NCBI RefSeq assembly: GCF_003144245.1
Contig: NW_020289977.1
Location: 558,001-622,000 of the forward strand
From: Jaminaea rosea
Lineage: Eukaryota; Basidiomycota; Exobasidiomycetes; Microstromatales
Direction of reading: 5' to 3'
Length of the DNA: 64,000 nt
The first letter of the stretch is position 1. Every line of letters begins with the position of its first letter. Both the position numbers and the translations under genes were made by a program. A model generated the notes under the pieces. The model did no database searches, had not been told where the DNA came from, and saw nothing but the letters and a program-made list of their open reading frames with translations. Below, one piece after another: positions 32,801 to 43,700 of this stretch.

Positions 32801-33924
32801 ATGACAACAGCAACCGCACCCACATCGCCTGACCTGCCCAATCTCGTCTCCATCGAGTCGCCCGAGGAGTTCACATCGACGATGAATGCCGACCTGGACC
32901 GTATCAGCGTCCTCAACTTCTGGGCTCCTTGGGCCGAGCCTTGCCAACAGATGAACCAGGTGATCAAGGAGCTCGCAGCAAAGTACCCCAAGGTGTGGTT
33001 TCTCAGCGTCGAGGCAGAGTCGCAGCCTGACGTCTCTGAGTCATTCGATGTGGACTCGGTCCCTACCTTTGTCCTGCTGAGGGGACACACGCTCCTCTCG
33101 AGGGTGTCGGGGGCCAATGCTTCGCTCCTTGCTTCTGCCCTCGCTTCACATGCTGCATCGGGATCATCGACTTCTACGAACGGTGGTGCTGCCAATCAGC
33201 CGTCTTCATCGACGACATCGCAGCCCCGCGCCGCCCCCTCGACATACCAGGGAGCAATCGAAGGCTCCGTAGGCGACCATTCCCTGCACAAGCCGCCGCA
33301 GAATGAAACGGAGGAGGAGCTTTTTGAGAGGTGCAAGAAGATCATGAGCAGCAACAAGGTGAGTGCGGTGGGACTTTCAAGGCTGCCTCTGTTCATCCGC
33401 TAACGCCTAGCGGCCCCTCGCCCCTCGCTCGCAGGTCGTCCTCTTCATGAAGGGCAATCCCGACCAGCCAAAGTGTGGCTTCTCGCAGAAGACCGTGGCC
33501 CTGCTCAAGAGCGAGGGCGTAGCGTTCGGTGAGTAGCGAAGATAATCACGAGCAACTATTACCAGGCGCTGACCCTTCGTCCCTCCTTGTTGCCGCGCAC
33601 AGGCACCTTTGACATCTTGCAAGACGAGGCTGTCAGACAGGGGATGAAAAAGCTCAACGACTGGCCGACGTTCCCGCAGATCTTTGTCGGTGGCGAACTC
33701 ATCGGAGGTGAGTGGAACACCATCTTTGCGCATGTCGACTGCTTCGCTCACAGATACTCATCGCCTTGCGTCTTTTAGGCCTCGACATCCTCAAGGAGCA
33801 GATCGAGACGTGAGTCGTCAAGGCGTAGCATCTTGGTTGAGACAGTTTTGCTGATCACTCTTTCCCCGACCTTCTTCACGGCAGCGGCGAATTCAAGGAG
33901 CTTTTGCAGGGGCCTGGAGCATGA
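32801..33924 (+). CDS. GRX4: Monothiol glutaredoxin Grx3/Grx4 type
   Basis: Five exons: 32801-33358, 33435-33528, 33603-33707, 33779-33809 and 33885-33924, giving 275 residues. An N-terminal thioredoxin-like domain carries [11 protein letters not shown] (WAEPC at 44-48). A Ser/Thr/Ala linker follows, then one glutaredoxin domain with the CGFS active site (Cys200), [16 protein letters not shown] and the C-terminal [17 protein letters not shown]. Grx3/4 proteins hold a [2Fe-2S] cluster with glutathione, deliver iron and control iron-responsive regulators in cytosol and nucleus. The last two exons are only 31 and 40 bases, and the gene has the densest introns of the window. Convergent with the next gene, 65 bases between stop codons. 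Confidence 0.95.
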
Positions 33925-33989
33925 TGCTTGATTATCGAAAGCAAATGACATCTCGATTACCCAGTGACCTCTTGCCTCTCTCAACCTCC

Positions 33990-36900
33990 TCATTCAACGG
34001 CAATTTTCCTCAGCAGACACACGACTGGCCTCAGACCCATCTCGACCACACGCATCTCTTCGAGCTCCCTCGCCTGTCTCCTTCCCTGCTCTTCCACGGC
34101 AAGAACAGCTTCGGCCTCCCCTCTGGCAATGGCAAGCTCCTCAAATCGCATTGCCCAGCCCTCCCCCCTCTTCCTCGCCAGACCTTCAGCCTCCCTTACT
34201 GCACGCTGTAGCGTCTTGCCCTCCAGGGTGAGCACGACAACATAGCAGTGCGGCTTGAGGGAAAGGCAGGCTGATTGGACGAAGTGGAGATACAGGCCGT
34301 TGAGAGAGCCATGTCCAAGAACACGACGACCCCACGGGAGGTCGGTGATGATACCGTCCAGAGAGGAGGGGGCCGGCCAAGACGGCGGCTGCGCAGTATT
34401 TGGCACTTCCTCTTCCGGTTGCAGTCCTTTGCCGTGTGTTCCCTTCGCTACAGCCCTCAAATCGAGCAAACCATACTCCACCTTTACCCCTCCTCTCTTC
34501 ACCTCATCAGGCCAACCACTCATCGCCCCGATTTCCCTCGCTCTCTTCACCTCAAGCTCACCTACATCGCTAGCGTACACGGTGGCCTCAAGCTGACGCT
34601 GACGCAGAAGCTCGGCAAGCTCGATGGCCACGGTGCCTGTGCCAACACAAGGTTCCCAGATGCGCAGTGGACCCTTGTCGCCGGTGTGGGCAGTAGGCAG
34701 AGGAAGGAGCGAGGCGAGAGAGTAGGCTCGAAAACGTGCCATGGCGGTTCCTCCTTCCGTGAGGTCATTGCTGACCCTCGGACGGTGGGCCATGGCGAGC
34801 GATGATGCGACAATGTCTACTGACTCTGCTTCGCCCGTGTCTTCGTCTTCATCCTCGAAATGCTCCAGCTTGATCATCAGCATCAACGAGCCAGAGGGAT
34901 TGCTCTCCCATGCTTGAGCGAGGTTCTGCTGCCCGCGTGGGGGGCGGCGTCGCTGCGACTTTTGGGTTTCGACGTTTGCTGGTGCGTTGCTGCCTTGTTG
35001 ATTGGCCTGCTGCTCCTTCTGCTCCTTTCGTGCTGGCGCGAAGCGAGCCTCGTCTGCAGCCGTAGGTGCTGCGCCAAGAAACGGCGCAAAGACGAGCTCA
35101 ACTACCAAGTCCGCCTTCTTGAGCGACACAGGGTGTGGCACGTTGCTCTCATCATACTTTTGCTTGTCGTCCGCCGACCCGGGCGGATCGACATCGTCAT
35201 TGACGGTGTACCAGATCTGGTCGGCTAGATGCCCTTCGAGATCGATGGTGACGAGGCTGGGCAACTTGTACGCCGAGCGTTCCACCGAGACACGCCAGGT
35301 CCAGCGATCCGATCGTCGGGCTCTACTTCGCTGCGCGCGCCACAAATTCACTGCGGATTTGAAGTTTTCGCTGCTTGTGGCCCACATCTCGCTGATGAGC
35401 TCCTTCAGCCGGGCTTCGGAGGCCAATGACCCGTCCGCCATCTTCTCAACCTCGTCGGGAAGGGCGCTGCATGCTTGCTCCTGTTGCTGCTCTTCGGCTA
35501 CTGCGATGGCCTCCTGCGAAGCAGGCTTCGCTCCTTGACCCCGCTTCTTGGCGCGCATGGCTCTGTTTCTGAGTTTGTAAGTCCCTAGCTTGACGCGATC
35601 CTCCATCAGCTGGTCAAGTAGCTCGTCAGGCAGCGCCCGCTGAGAGAGCAGGATGTGCTTTCCCGCCGTGAATGGTAGGGGTGTCTCCAGGGCAAAGCGG
35701 GTGAGGGAGGGGGAAAGAATCAGGTGGGAGCTTTGGATTGCTGTTTGGATGGCGGGTTCGGGACATGAGGGTGGGAGGCTGGCGCGGAGACGGCTGAGGA
35801 GGTCGAGGCGGGCAAAGTCTTCGAGGCCGCGGAAGACTTCAAGCACGATCTGAATTTGAGGGCCGGCGGCGAGCGCTGAGGATTTTTGCGATACCGTGTT
35901 GGCCGGTGCCCATGGATGTGCCAAAAGGCAAGGCCAATCGCCTGCCCTTGGGAGTGGGGCCGAGAGAGAAATGCCTATCTGTTCAGATTTCTTCTTGCCG
36001 GCCTTCTCCTGCTTAGCTGGTGCGGCAGGCTTCTCCACATTTGCCGCCGAAGGAGCCAAAGGTTTCCTCTCTTCCTCATTGACCAGACCTAGTCTGGGTG
36101 GCCTCACTGCCTGACCTGCGGCTCTCCTCTCCTTCGCCCTCTGCAGCGCACCGGGGGACGCCCAATCATCCATGGCCCACCAGGGCATCTCGTCCTCAAA
36201 TGACCACTCGTCCGTCTCGTATCGAATGGCATGGAGGTATATGAGTAGTGAGTTTGGCTCCGGGTCAGGAAGGAGGGGAAGGAAGCATTCTGAACAGTAG
36301 CCGAGGGAGTGCTGCCCATTGTCATCATCGCTCGTAGCAGCGGCGCTGCCCCTGGCAGGCTCAGCATTGACGAGCCCTTCGACTGTGTCGCCTTCGAGCC
36401 AACCTGCTTCCTTATTCCAAGCAGCAAATCGAACTTCGTCCTTTAAGCGGGAAAAGTCCTCACCTTCGTCCTTGGCATTCTTGAGCGACTCTATGATGGT
36501 AGCGCACTGTGGTGTCGAGGCGAGGTACTTGACTATGTCCAGATAGGTTTGCGCGATCGCTCTCTCTGAGTCCGGCTCCTGATCGTGCATTGACACGCCC
36601 TCAGGCCTTTGGCTGACCAGATCGGGTATGCTAATGTTGGCTAGGCTGGTGGGTGGGTAATGGGCCCATATCTGGTGGTTGTAGATGGGGTCATTGGGTA
36701 TAGGGTGGCCAAGAAGTTGAGCGTGTACTCGAATCTGGTGGGTTCGCCCAGTGACGGGTCGACAGAAAACGATGGATGTATCTGTTGCAGTGTCGTACGA
36801 CAGACGATTGAAGATGGTTTTTGCCTCTCGCCCTGCCCCATGGCTAATGACGACGCCCGTCTGTCTATCCAGGGAGATCAGAGGAGCGGTACATGTAGTC

Positions 36901-37517
36901 TCTTGCTCTGAAAACTTGCCCTTGACTCTGCAGACGTATGCCTTGCGCACTCTGCCTGCGTCAAAGTCGCCGCTGAGCGCCTTGGCTGCCGTGACGTTGG
37001 TGGAGGCGACCATGATTCCTGAGGTGAGTCGATCGATACGATTGGCCGTGTACAGCTTGTCGACGCCATGGTCTGACTTCATGAGCTCGAGCAGCGTATG
37101 ACGCAGGTATCTCCCAGCAGGATGAACTGGTATGCTGCCGGGTTTCACGATGACGATGCGACCCTCTGCATCGTTTCTGTAGATGACGCGAACAGGGTCC
37201 GAGGTGATGGGAGGCTCGTGCTTGTGAGCGGTATGAGTGATGACGTCGCCATTGCAAACGATTTGTGTCGGCGAGACGTCTTTCCCATTGATCTTGAGCA
37301 AGCCCTTGTGTATAGCCCAAGTGTAGTAGTGTTTGGTGCGATCACGGAACTCCTCGGTCAGGATGTCGAGGATGCGCCGGCCATACCACCGCTGCTTGGC
37401 GTTGGCGGTGAAGGTGAACCAGTAGGGAGGCTGATGTCGAAGGAGCGCTGCTTGCGACGACTCAGGGCGGGTCGACGATGGGCCTGCAATACCTTCGCCG
37501 TCTTGAGAGGTCAACAT
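33990..37517 (-). CDS. Fusion: PUS9-type tRNA pseudouridine synthase + THUMP-domain RNA methyltransferase
   Basis: A single uninterrupted frame of 1175 residues holds two enzymes. Residues ~30-330 are an RluA-family synthase like yeast Pus9: S4-like part (KGLLKINGKDVSP), KHEPPIT, IPVHPAGRY, the catalytic Asp162 in NRIDRLTSG, KAYVCRVKG and GRTHQIRVH (257-265). A middle linker (~380-560) is Lys/Ala/Pro-rich. From ~565 onward the sequence resembles THUMPD2/3-type proteins: FRGLEDFARLDLL, WRVSVERSAYKLPS within a THUMP-like region, SAM motif EPCVGTGTVAIEL (955-967) and the catalytic-type DLPWG (1059-1063). Pus9 makes pseudouridine 32 in tRNA; THUMPD2/3 relatives make N2-methylguanosine, usually with Trm112. 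No stop or splice consensus suggests two separate genes. It shares a 275-base divergent promoter with GCN1. Substrate sites are inferred. Confidence 0.88.
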   Translation of the reverse strand: MLTSQDGEGIAGPSSTRPESSQAALLRHQPPYWFTFTANAKQRWYGRRILDILTEEFRDRTKHYYTWAIHKGLLKINGKDVSPTQIVCNGDVITHTAHKHEPPITSDPVRVIYRNDAEGRIVIVKPGSIPVHPAGRYLRHTLLELMKSDHGVDKLYTANRIDRLTSGIMVASTNVTAAKALSGDFDAGRVRKAYVCRVKGKFSEQETTCTAPLISLDRQTGVVISHGAGREAKTIFNRLSYDTATDTSIVFCRPVTGRTHQIRVHAQLLGHPIPNDPIYNHQIWAHYPPTSLANISIPDLVSQRPEGVSMHDQEPDSERAIAQTYLDIVKYLASTPQCATIIESLKNAKDEGEDFSRLKDEVRFAAWNKEAGWLEGDTVEGLVNAEPARGSAAATSDDDNGQHSLGYCSECFLPLLPDPEPNSLLIYLHAIRYETDEWSFEDEMPWWAMDDWASPGALQRAKERRAAGQAVRPPRLGLVNEEERKPLAPSAANVEKPAAPAKQEKAGKKKSEQIGISLSAPLPRAGDWPCLLAHPWAPANTVSQKSSALAAGPQIQIVLEVFRGLEDFARLDLLSRLRASLPPSCPEPAIQTAIQSSHLILSPSLTRFALETPLPFTAGKHILLSQRALPDELLDQLMEDRVKLGTYKLRNRAMRAKKRGQGAKPASQEAIAVAEEQQQEQACSALPDEVEKMADGSLASEARLKELISEMWATSSENFKSAVNLWRAQRSRARRSDRWTWRVSVERSAYKLPSLVTIDLEGHLADQIWYTVNDDVDPPGSADDKQKYDESNVPHPVSLKKADLVVELVFAPFLGAAPTAADEARFAPARKEQKEQQANQQGSNAPANVETQKSQRRRPPRGQQNLAQAWESNPSGSLMLMIKLEHFEDEDEDTGEAESVDIVASSLAMAHRPRVSNDLTEGGTAMARFRAYSLASLLPLPTAHTGDKGPLRIWEPCVGTGTVAIELAELLRQRQLEATVYASDVGELEVKRAREIGAMSGWPDEVKRGGVKVEYGLLDLRAVAKGTHGKGLQPEEEVPNTAQPPSWPAPSSLDGIITDLPWGRRVLGHGSLNGLYLHFVQSACLSLKPHCYVVVLTLEGKTLQRAVREAEGLARKRGEGWAMRFEELAIARGEAEAVLAVEEQGRRQARELEEMRVVEMGLRPVVCLLRKIAVE

Positions 37518-37792
37518 CGCTGGTGAGCCAAACCCCTCGATCGATGGCGTCGATTGATTGGTCGCTTGCTTGCTTGATCGGAAGAAGCAGCCGAACAGGC
37601 GCGGACTGGCGTCGAAATGTCGTCGTCGCCTGCCATCGTCTGCGACTGGAGCCTCGGCAAGCGGAGGCGGCGGAGAGACGACCAGAAGAGAGGCGGCGGC
37701 CAGGCAGGCAACTCGAAGGGACGACGTTGAACATATTCCAAAGCTTCCACTCTACTATCATCCTTCCTATTCTTGGTCACCCTCAATCTTTC
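37518..37792. promoter_or_regulatory. Short divergent promoter between PUS9/THUMP fusion and GCN1
   Basis: 275 bases separate the two ATGs, so both promoters and leaders must overlap or abut. No TATA box stands out. A G/A-rich segment (about 37665-37715) lies in the centre. Confidence 0.5.
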
Positions 37793-40700
37793 ATGCCACC
37801 GCGCAAGAAGGAGGACAAGGTCGGGAGCTGGCTCAGTAGCAGCAGGGACCTCGACCAAGAGGACCCTTACGACTCCGAGGCAGACGACATGGCCCCGACG
37901 ACGACGACGCAGCAGGGCCAGTCCGAGTCCTCGCTGAAACCACAGCCACCTGCAACTCAGCAGTGGGACACATATCTCCAAGAGACGACAAGGGCTGCAT
38001 TCTCCGCAAGTACAAGACAAAGAACAGAGGCGTGGGAACATCTCGCTTCCGTCATCGAGAGCGAGGATGAGCCCCTCTCGTCAGACAATCTCGTCGATGT
38101 CGTCGCTTTGGCACTCGAGACAGCCCCGCGATACACAGATCGTTCGTCGAGGATCATCGTGATTCAAGTTCTACGAGCAGCATTGACGAAAGAAGGTGCC
38201 TCTGACTCATCAGCGCTGCTATATGCTGTCGCCCACTTGAAGAAGCAGGTGGATCAAGCGGCAAAGGTCTCGTCTGCGGGAACCTTCGCTTCAGCCCTGA
38301 GCATTCGCATCTCCCTCCTCTCCTTCGTCTTGGCAACTTTCAGCGCATTTGCATCGCTCAAAGATGCGACGTCATCAAAAGTCTGGCCTCCTCTTGTCCA
38401 GACGATGGCCTTAGCCTTCGATGCCGTCGTGGGCGAGCAAAGTCCAAAGGCTCGCAGCAACATTCGCAACGTCCTTGTCTTGGCAAGGCGCTCGGTGCGA
38501 GAGGTGAGCATGAGGGGTGGTGATGGATCAATGCTTTATGTCCAACTGACCTCCTCGAAATCGCTCCGCAGTCCCACGCTGTCATTCCTCAACTCATCGA
38601 GACGATCACGAGCTCACCGCCGGCGAATGCGATCCGCTCTACTGCCCTTCTCGGACTCATATGCGACGTCTGCTTGCGTCTCCGAGTAGGCTCAGAGACA
38701 TCAAAGGGCGCAGAAGATGGCGTCGGCCGTACCCTATTGCGGAGCAAGAAGGATGCAATTCTCGGCTTCTACACCACCCACGTCCTTCCTTCCAAGTCAG
38801 CCGTCCCTCCACAAGCATCATTCGCGCTGAAAGATTTCTTCGCCAGTCACCTCACCGACGATGACGTCGCTAAAAGCCTGCGGCCGACGATGGAGAAGCT
38901 CTTGATACGCTCGCCAGAAGTCTCGCTGCCAATCGAGGATGCCTTCTTCCAATGCTATGCCCACGACACGAGCCCACATGTCAAGCCTCTCCTCACTGGC
39001 ATCATCTCAGCAAGCAGGTCATCGGTGCCAGCCACGCGAGCCAAGGCCATCAGCCTCTTCGTCACGCTTATCAGCTTCGTGCAGGACGAGAAGGCGCTCA
39101 AGGAGGCGGCGGAAGAGATTGTAGCGTTGCTGAAGACGGCAGGCAAAACTTCGTCGCCCGATCAGAGAGCCGCCTTGTACGAGATGCTGGCCGCATTCCC
39201 CGAGTCTCTTGGGCCAGTCGCATCATCATCGATCGCAGAGAGTATCGCAACGCTTCTCCCGAAGGAGACCACGGAAGCGTCTCTGCGTGGCGCCCTTTTA
39301 GCCGTAATGCGCCGATTGTATGCGCTATTGAGCTCCCCCTCAAATGGTGCTAACCATGCAGCACTCACTCTCGTAGGCAAAGCAGTAGCAAAGGAGCTGC
39401 AGAACGCAAAAGTGCCCCTGCGGAAGGTGGCGTGTAGCATCGTCGGCTCGTCCATCTGGGAACTTAAGACCGGTGCGGACAGCACTGCTCTGGCTGCCTT
39501 CGGCGAGGCTCTGCTTCCAGCCTTCGAAGCTAATCTCAAGAATGCGACGACGAGCACTTTGACGAGTCCATCAGGGCCTCTAGAAGGCTTCGTTGCCGTT
39601 GCGCTTGTCGAGAGCCCCCTCAAGGAAGTCCAAAAGATCAGCGACTTCGCTGCGAAAAACGAAGTGCTCAAAGGCCTGCTCGTCACCGCCTCGCCGAAGC
39701 CATCTTTCCTACTGTGGGACAAGGTGCATCGCAAGTTTACGGCAGAGGATGAGCAGACATGGCTGCTGCGAGCGCTTCATAGCGTCTGGCTGCATAGAGC
39801 GACGGAGATGGCAGGCGATGAAGGAGCGCGCAAGGCAAGCGCGCACGCGCTCATCCAGGCTGCTCTGACCAGCGAGCATACCAAAGTCCGTCGCCAGGCG
39901 GTGGACGTTGTCAAAGGCTGCGCTGCCTCGCACCCCGTTCTTATTGCCACCATCGTCAAGAATGGCATCCTGGCCTGGGTCCACGAGCAACGTCAGTCGA
40001 CCGCAGCAAACGCCGTCTCTGACGAAGCGCCTGCAAAGAAGAACCCTCATGCTCAGTCGCTGAAGGCTCTGCTCCTTGCAGCGTCATCTCTGCGCAGCGA
40101 GACCACGTCTGATGTCAAGCAAGAGGTCCTCTCAAGCTTGCTCCTGTGCTCCCACCTGCCCGAGCTCAACGACTCGCAGCACGCGACCTTTGCTAGCCTC
40201 TGCATGCAAACACAAGTCAAGGCGAGCCAGGTCGTCGAAGATCACCTCATGCCCATGCTTCAAATCTGCCGTGAAGGCCTCGCCGACTCTGTGCTTCAAT
40301 CGGCTGCTCTGGCCTCTGTGACAACGCTGGCAATGCACGCCCCCGAGTCTGTCATTGCAGAGCTCGTCGGCGACATTGAAGCGTCAGTCGACGGCAAAGC
40401 ATTGAGGGCCCTGACAGAGCAAGAACTCGGCATCCTCGCTACTGCGCCTGATGTCACCTTCGTCGACGTTCTTGCAGAGACAAAGCCAGCGAATATCGAC
40501 AAGAATCGCAAAGACGCAAAAACGGAGCAATGGGAAGCTGAGCTCAGAGCTGAGCTTGCCAAGAAGAAGGCTGCGGAGAGCAAGACGCTGACGAAAGAGC
40601 AGAAGAGCAAGGTCGACGCTCAACTAAAGGTCGAAGCCGAGATCAGGGCTCAGGTCGCGGCCTTGCAGTCAGCGCTACGTCGAGGCATGCAGATCATCGT

Positions 40701-43700
40701 TGCTCTCGTCGCCGCGAAGAGCGAGGAGCTCGACTCGTACCTGCCTTCGCTCGTTCGTATCGTTCGCGAATTGCTTCAGATCCCTCAAGCTCGACAACTG
40801 GACCGCTCGGGGCTGCTCGCCGCTTTTTCTGCCCTCTGCTCGTGCGCCTCCTCGCGCCTGGCCGAGGCGAAGCTCTTTCTTCAAGTGGTACTGCTCCGCA
40901 CTATCTCAGACGACCTGGTCGCCGAAGACTTCCGGGGCGAAACTCTTCGAGACCAGCTCCTGCGGGTCCTCTACAGGTTGCGCTTCCTGTCTGAGCAAGA
41001 GCCTCTCAGCCTGGCTTCAATTGCCGTTGTGGTTCCGCTGCTTTCCCTCATTGTCGCTAAAGAAGGCATTGACACCGCTAGTGGCGTTTCAGAGGAGGTA
41101 GGCGAAGGCGAAACCTCTGTTGCCGACAACGTGCTCGAGCAGATCCAGCTCGCCCTTGAGATCATCGACTTCCACGCTGGATCGTGCGAGGACGTGCGCT
41201 TCCCCCGCAGCGAGATGATCGACGACCTCGTCGCCATCGTCAAGAAGCACTCAAGACTGGCGAGAGACGCCGTTGGAGCGCTGCGCTCAATGGGCGAAGC
41301 CATCAAGGACTCGGCTCTGCCGATCGAAATCTCCAAGCTGCTCAGCCATACGCTGGCGCAAGAGACATACGTTCGCCTCGGCGCTTTGCAAGCTATCCAA
41401 TCGCTCGACCTCAGCGAGCTTGAGTACAGCAGCGAGCTGTGGCTGGCATGCCACGACCCTTTGGATACCGAGAACGCTCGACTAGCGCTCAAGGCGTGGG
41501 AAGACAACGGTCTTGACGTGCCCGAAGAGTTTGGCTCAACGCTCATCCCATACCTCGAAGACGATCGAGCCTACGTCCGCCGAGCAGCAGGTCAAGCCCT
41601 CGCTGGTGCCGTCGAGCTTCATCCTGAGGCTCTTCCTACCCTACTCACCAGCCTCTACAAGCTGTACGAGGAACGCAACCGAATCCTGACGGCCGAGTAC
41701 GACCAATTTGGCATGATCATCGAGAGCACTCGTAACCGTGAGGACCCTTGGCGCATCCGTACCGCAATTGCGCACGCCTTTGGCGACTTGGCTCCTCAGC
41801 TGCAAGCGACGGACCTCGAACCATTCTTCGAGTTCATGATCAAAGACGAGGCTCTCGGGGACCGCAACGACGACGTCAGGCAGAACATGCTCGACGCCGC
41901 CTCTTCCGTCGTTGATCTGCACGGCAAGGAGCGCTTGAGCGAGCTCATCACCCGATTTGAGAGCTTCCTCGCCAAGCCTCCCCCTCCGTCCGAGGCGCTG
42001 GACGGTGTGTTGGAGGCAGTCGTCATCTTGCTTGGTCGACTTGCTCGCCACTTGTCTGCCACAGACAAGCGCATCTCATCCATCGTGGAACGCCTCCTCG
42101 ATGCTCTCAAGACCCCTTCCGAGATGGTGCAAGTTGCCGTCGCAGACTGTTTGCCTGCTCTTGTACCTGCAATCAAGGGTGATGTACCGCGCCTCGTCGA
42201 GCGTCTCTTCACCGACTTGCTCCAAGGCGCCAAGTACGCTCATCGACGAGGAGCGGCCTACGGTCTTGCCGGTATCATCAAGGGACGCGGTATCTCTGCT
42301 GTGGCCGAGTTCGGCGTCATGAGCAAGCTCACCCAGGCCATCGAGGACAAGAGCAGCGTCAATGCTAGGCAAAGTGCTGTCGAGTGCTACGGTATCATGG
42401 CTGCTATCCTTCGACGTCTCTTCGAGCCGTACATTATCGAGGGCGGTGTCCTACATCAGCTCATTGCATCGTTCGGCGACAGCAAGGCTGAGGTTCGAGA
42501 CGCGACGGAGGAGACGGCCAAGGTCATGATGGCCAACGTCTCCGCCTTCTGCGCCAAGCTGATGCTGCCGACGTTGCTTGAGGGTCTTGAAGAGAAGCAG
42601 TGGCGCACGAAAAAGGGCGCAATCGAGCTGCTCGGTGCCTACTCATCAGCTGCCCCAGCACAGCTCGCCGCTGCCCTTCCCACTGTCATTCCGCGCCTCT
42701 CTGGCGTTCTCTCTGACGCTCATCCACAGGTCAGAGCAGCAGGAAATCGCTCCCTCAAGCAGTTCGGTCTTGTCATGAAGAACCCGGAGATCAAGTCCAT
42801 GGTCCCTGCACTTCTTCAAGCTCTCGTCGACCCGACTTCGAAGACGGCGCCTGCACTTCACAAGCTACTCACCCAGACCTTCGCCCACTACCTCGACGCC
42901 CCGTCGCTTGCACTAGTCGTGCCCATCGTCGACCGTGGTCTGCGCGACAGATCTGCGCAGGTGCAGCGCGATGGTGCCAAGATCATGGGCAACTTGGCGA
43001 GCTTGACAGACGGCAAGGATCTGCGTGGCCACTTGCCTCGATTGATGCCCCTCATCCGTGAGGTACTCGTTTCGCCCGTTCCCGAGACTCGTGCCGAGGC
43101 TGCTCGTGCCCTAGGCGTCATGGTTGAGCGATTGGGAGAAGTACAATTCCCCGACCTTGTGCCCTCATTGATGGCCCAGCTGCGAGGCGCAGACGTCACT
43201 GGTGTCGATCGACAAGGTGCGGCTCAAGGTCTTTCGGAAGTGCTCGCTGCCTTGGGCATGGACAGGCTGGAAGCTCTTCTCCCGTCGGTCCTGGACAACA
43301 CCTCAAGCCCGCAGGCCCACGTCCGAGAAGGTGGCATCGCCCTCCTCATCTACCTGCCGGGCACCTTCGGCGCGGTCCGCTTCGGTCCCTACGTCAGTCG
43401 CATCATCACGCCTATCCTCAATGGTCTCGCCGACGTCAGCGACAGTGTCCGCGAGATGTCTATGCGTGCTGGTCGCATGATCATTGGCAGCTTTTCCAAG
43501 GACGCGGTCGACTTACTCCTTCCCGAACTCGAGCAGAGCATGTTCGACGATACTCCCCGTATCAGGCAATCGAGTCTCTCCCTCTGCTCCGAGCTCCTCT
43601 TCCGCCTCGGCGGCATCTCGGGCAAGAACACCTTGGCCGCAGAAGCGGACGAGGGCGGAGAGGGAGAGGACGGCGAGGTCCCGGAGCAGAGCGTCGTCGT

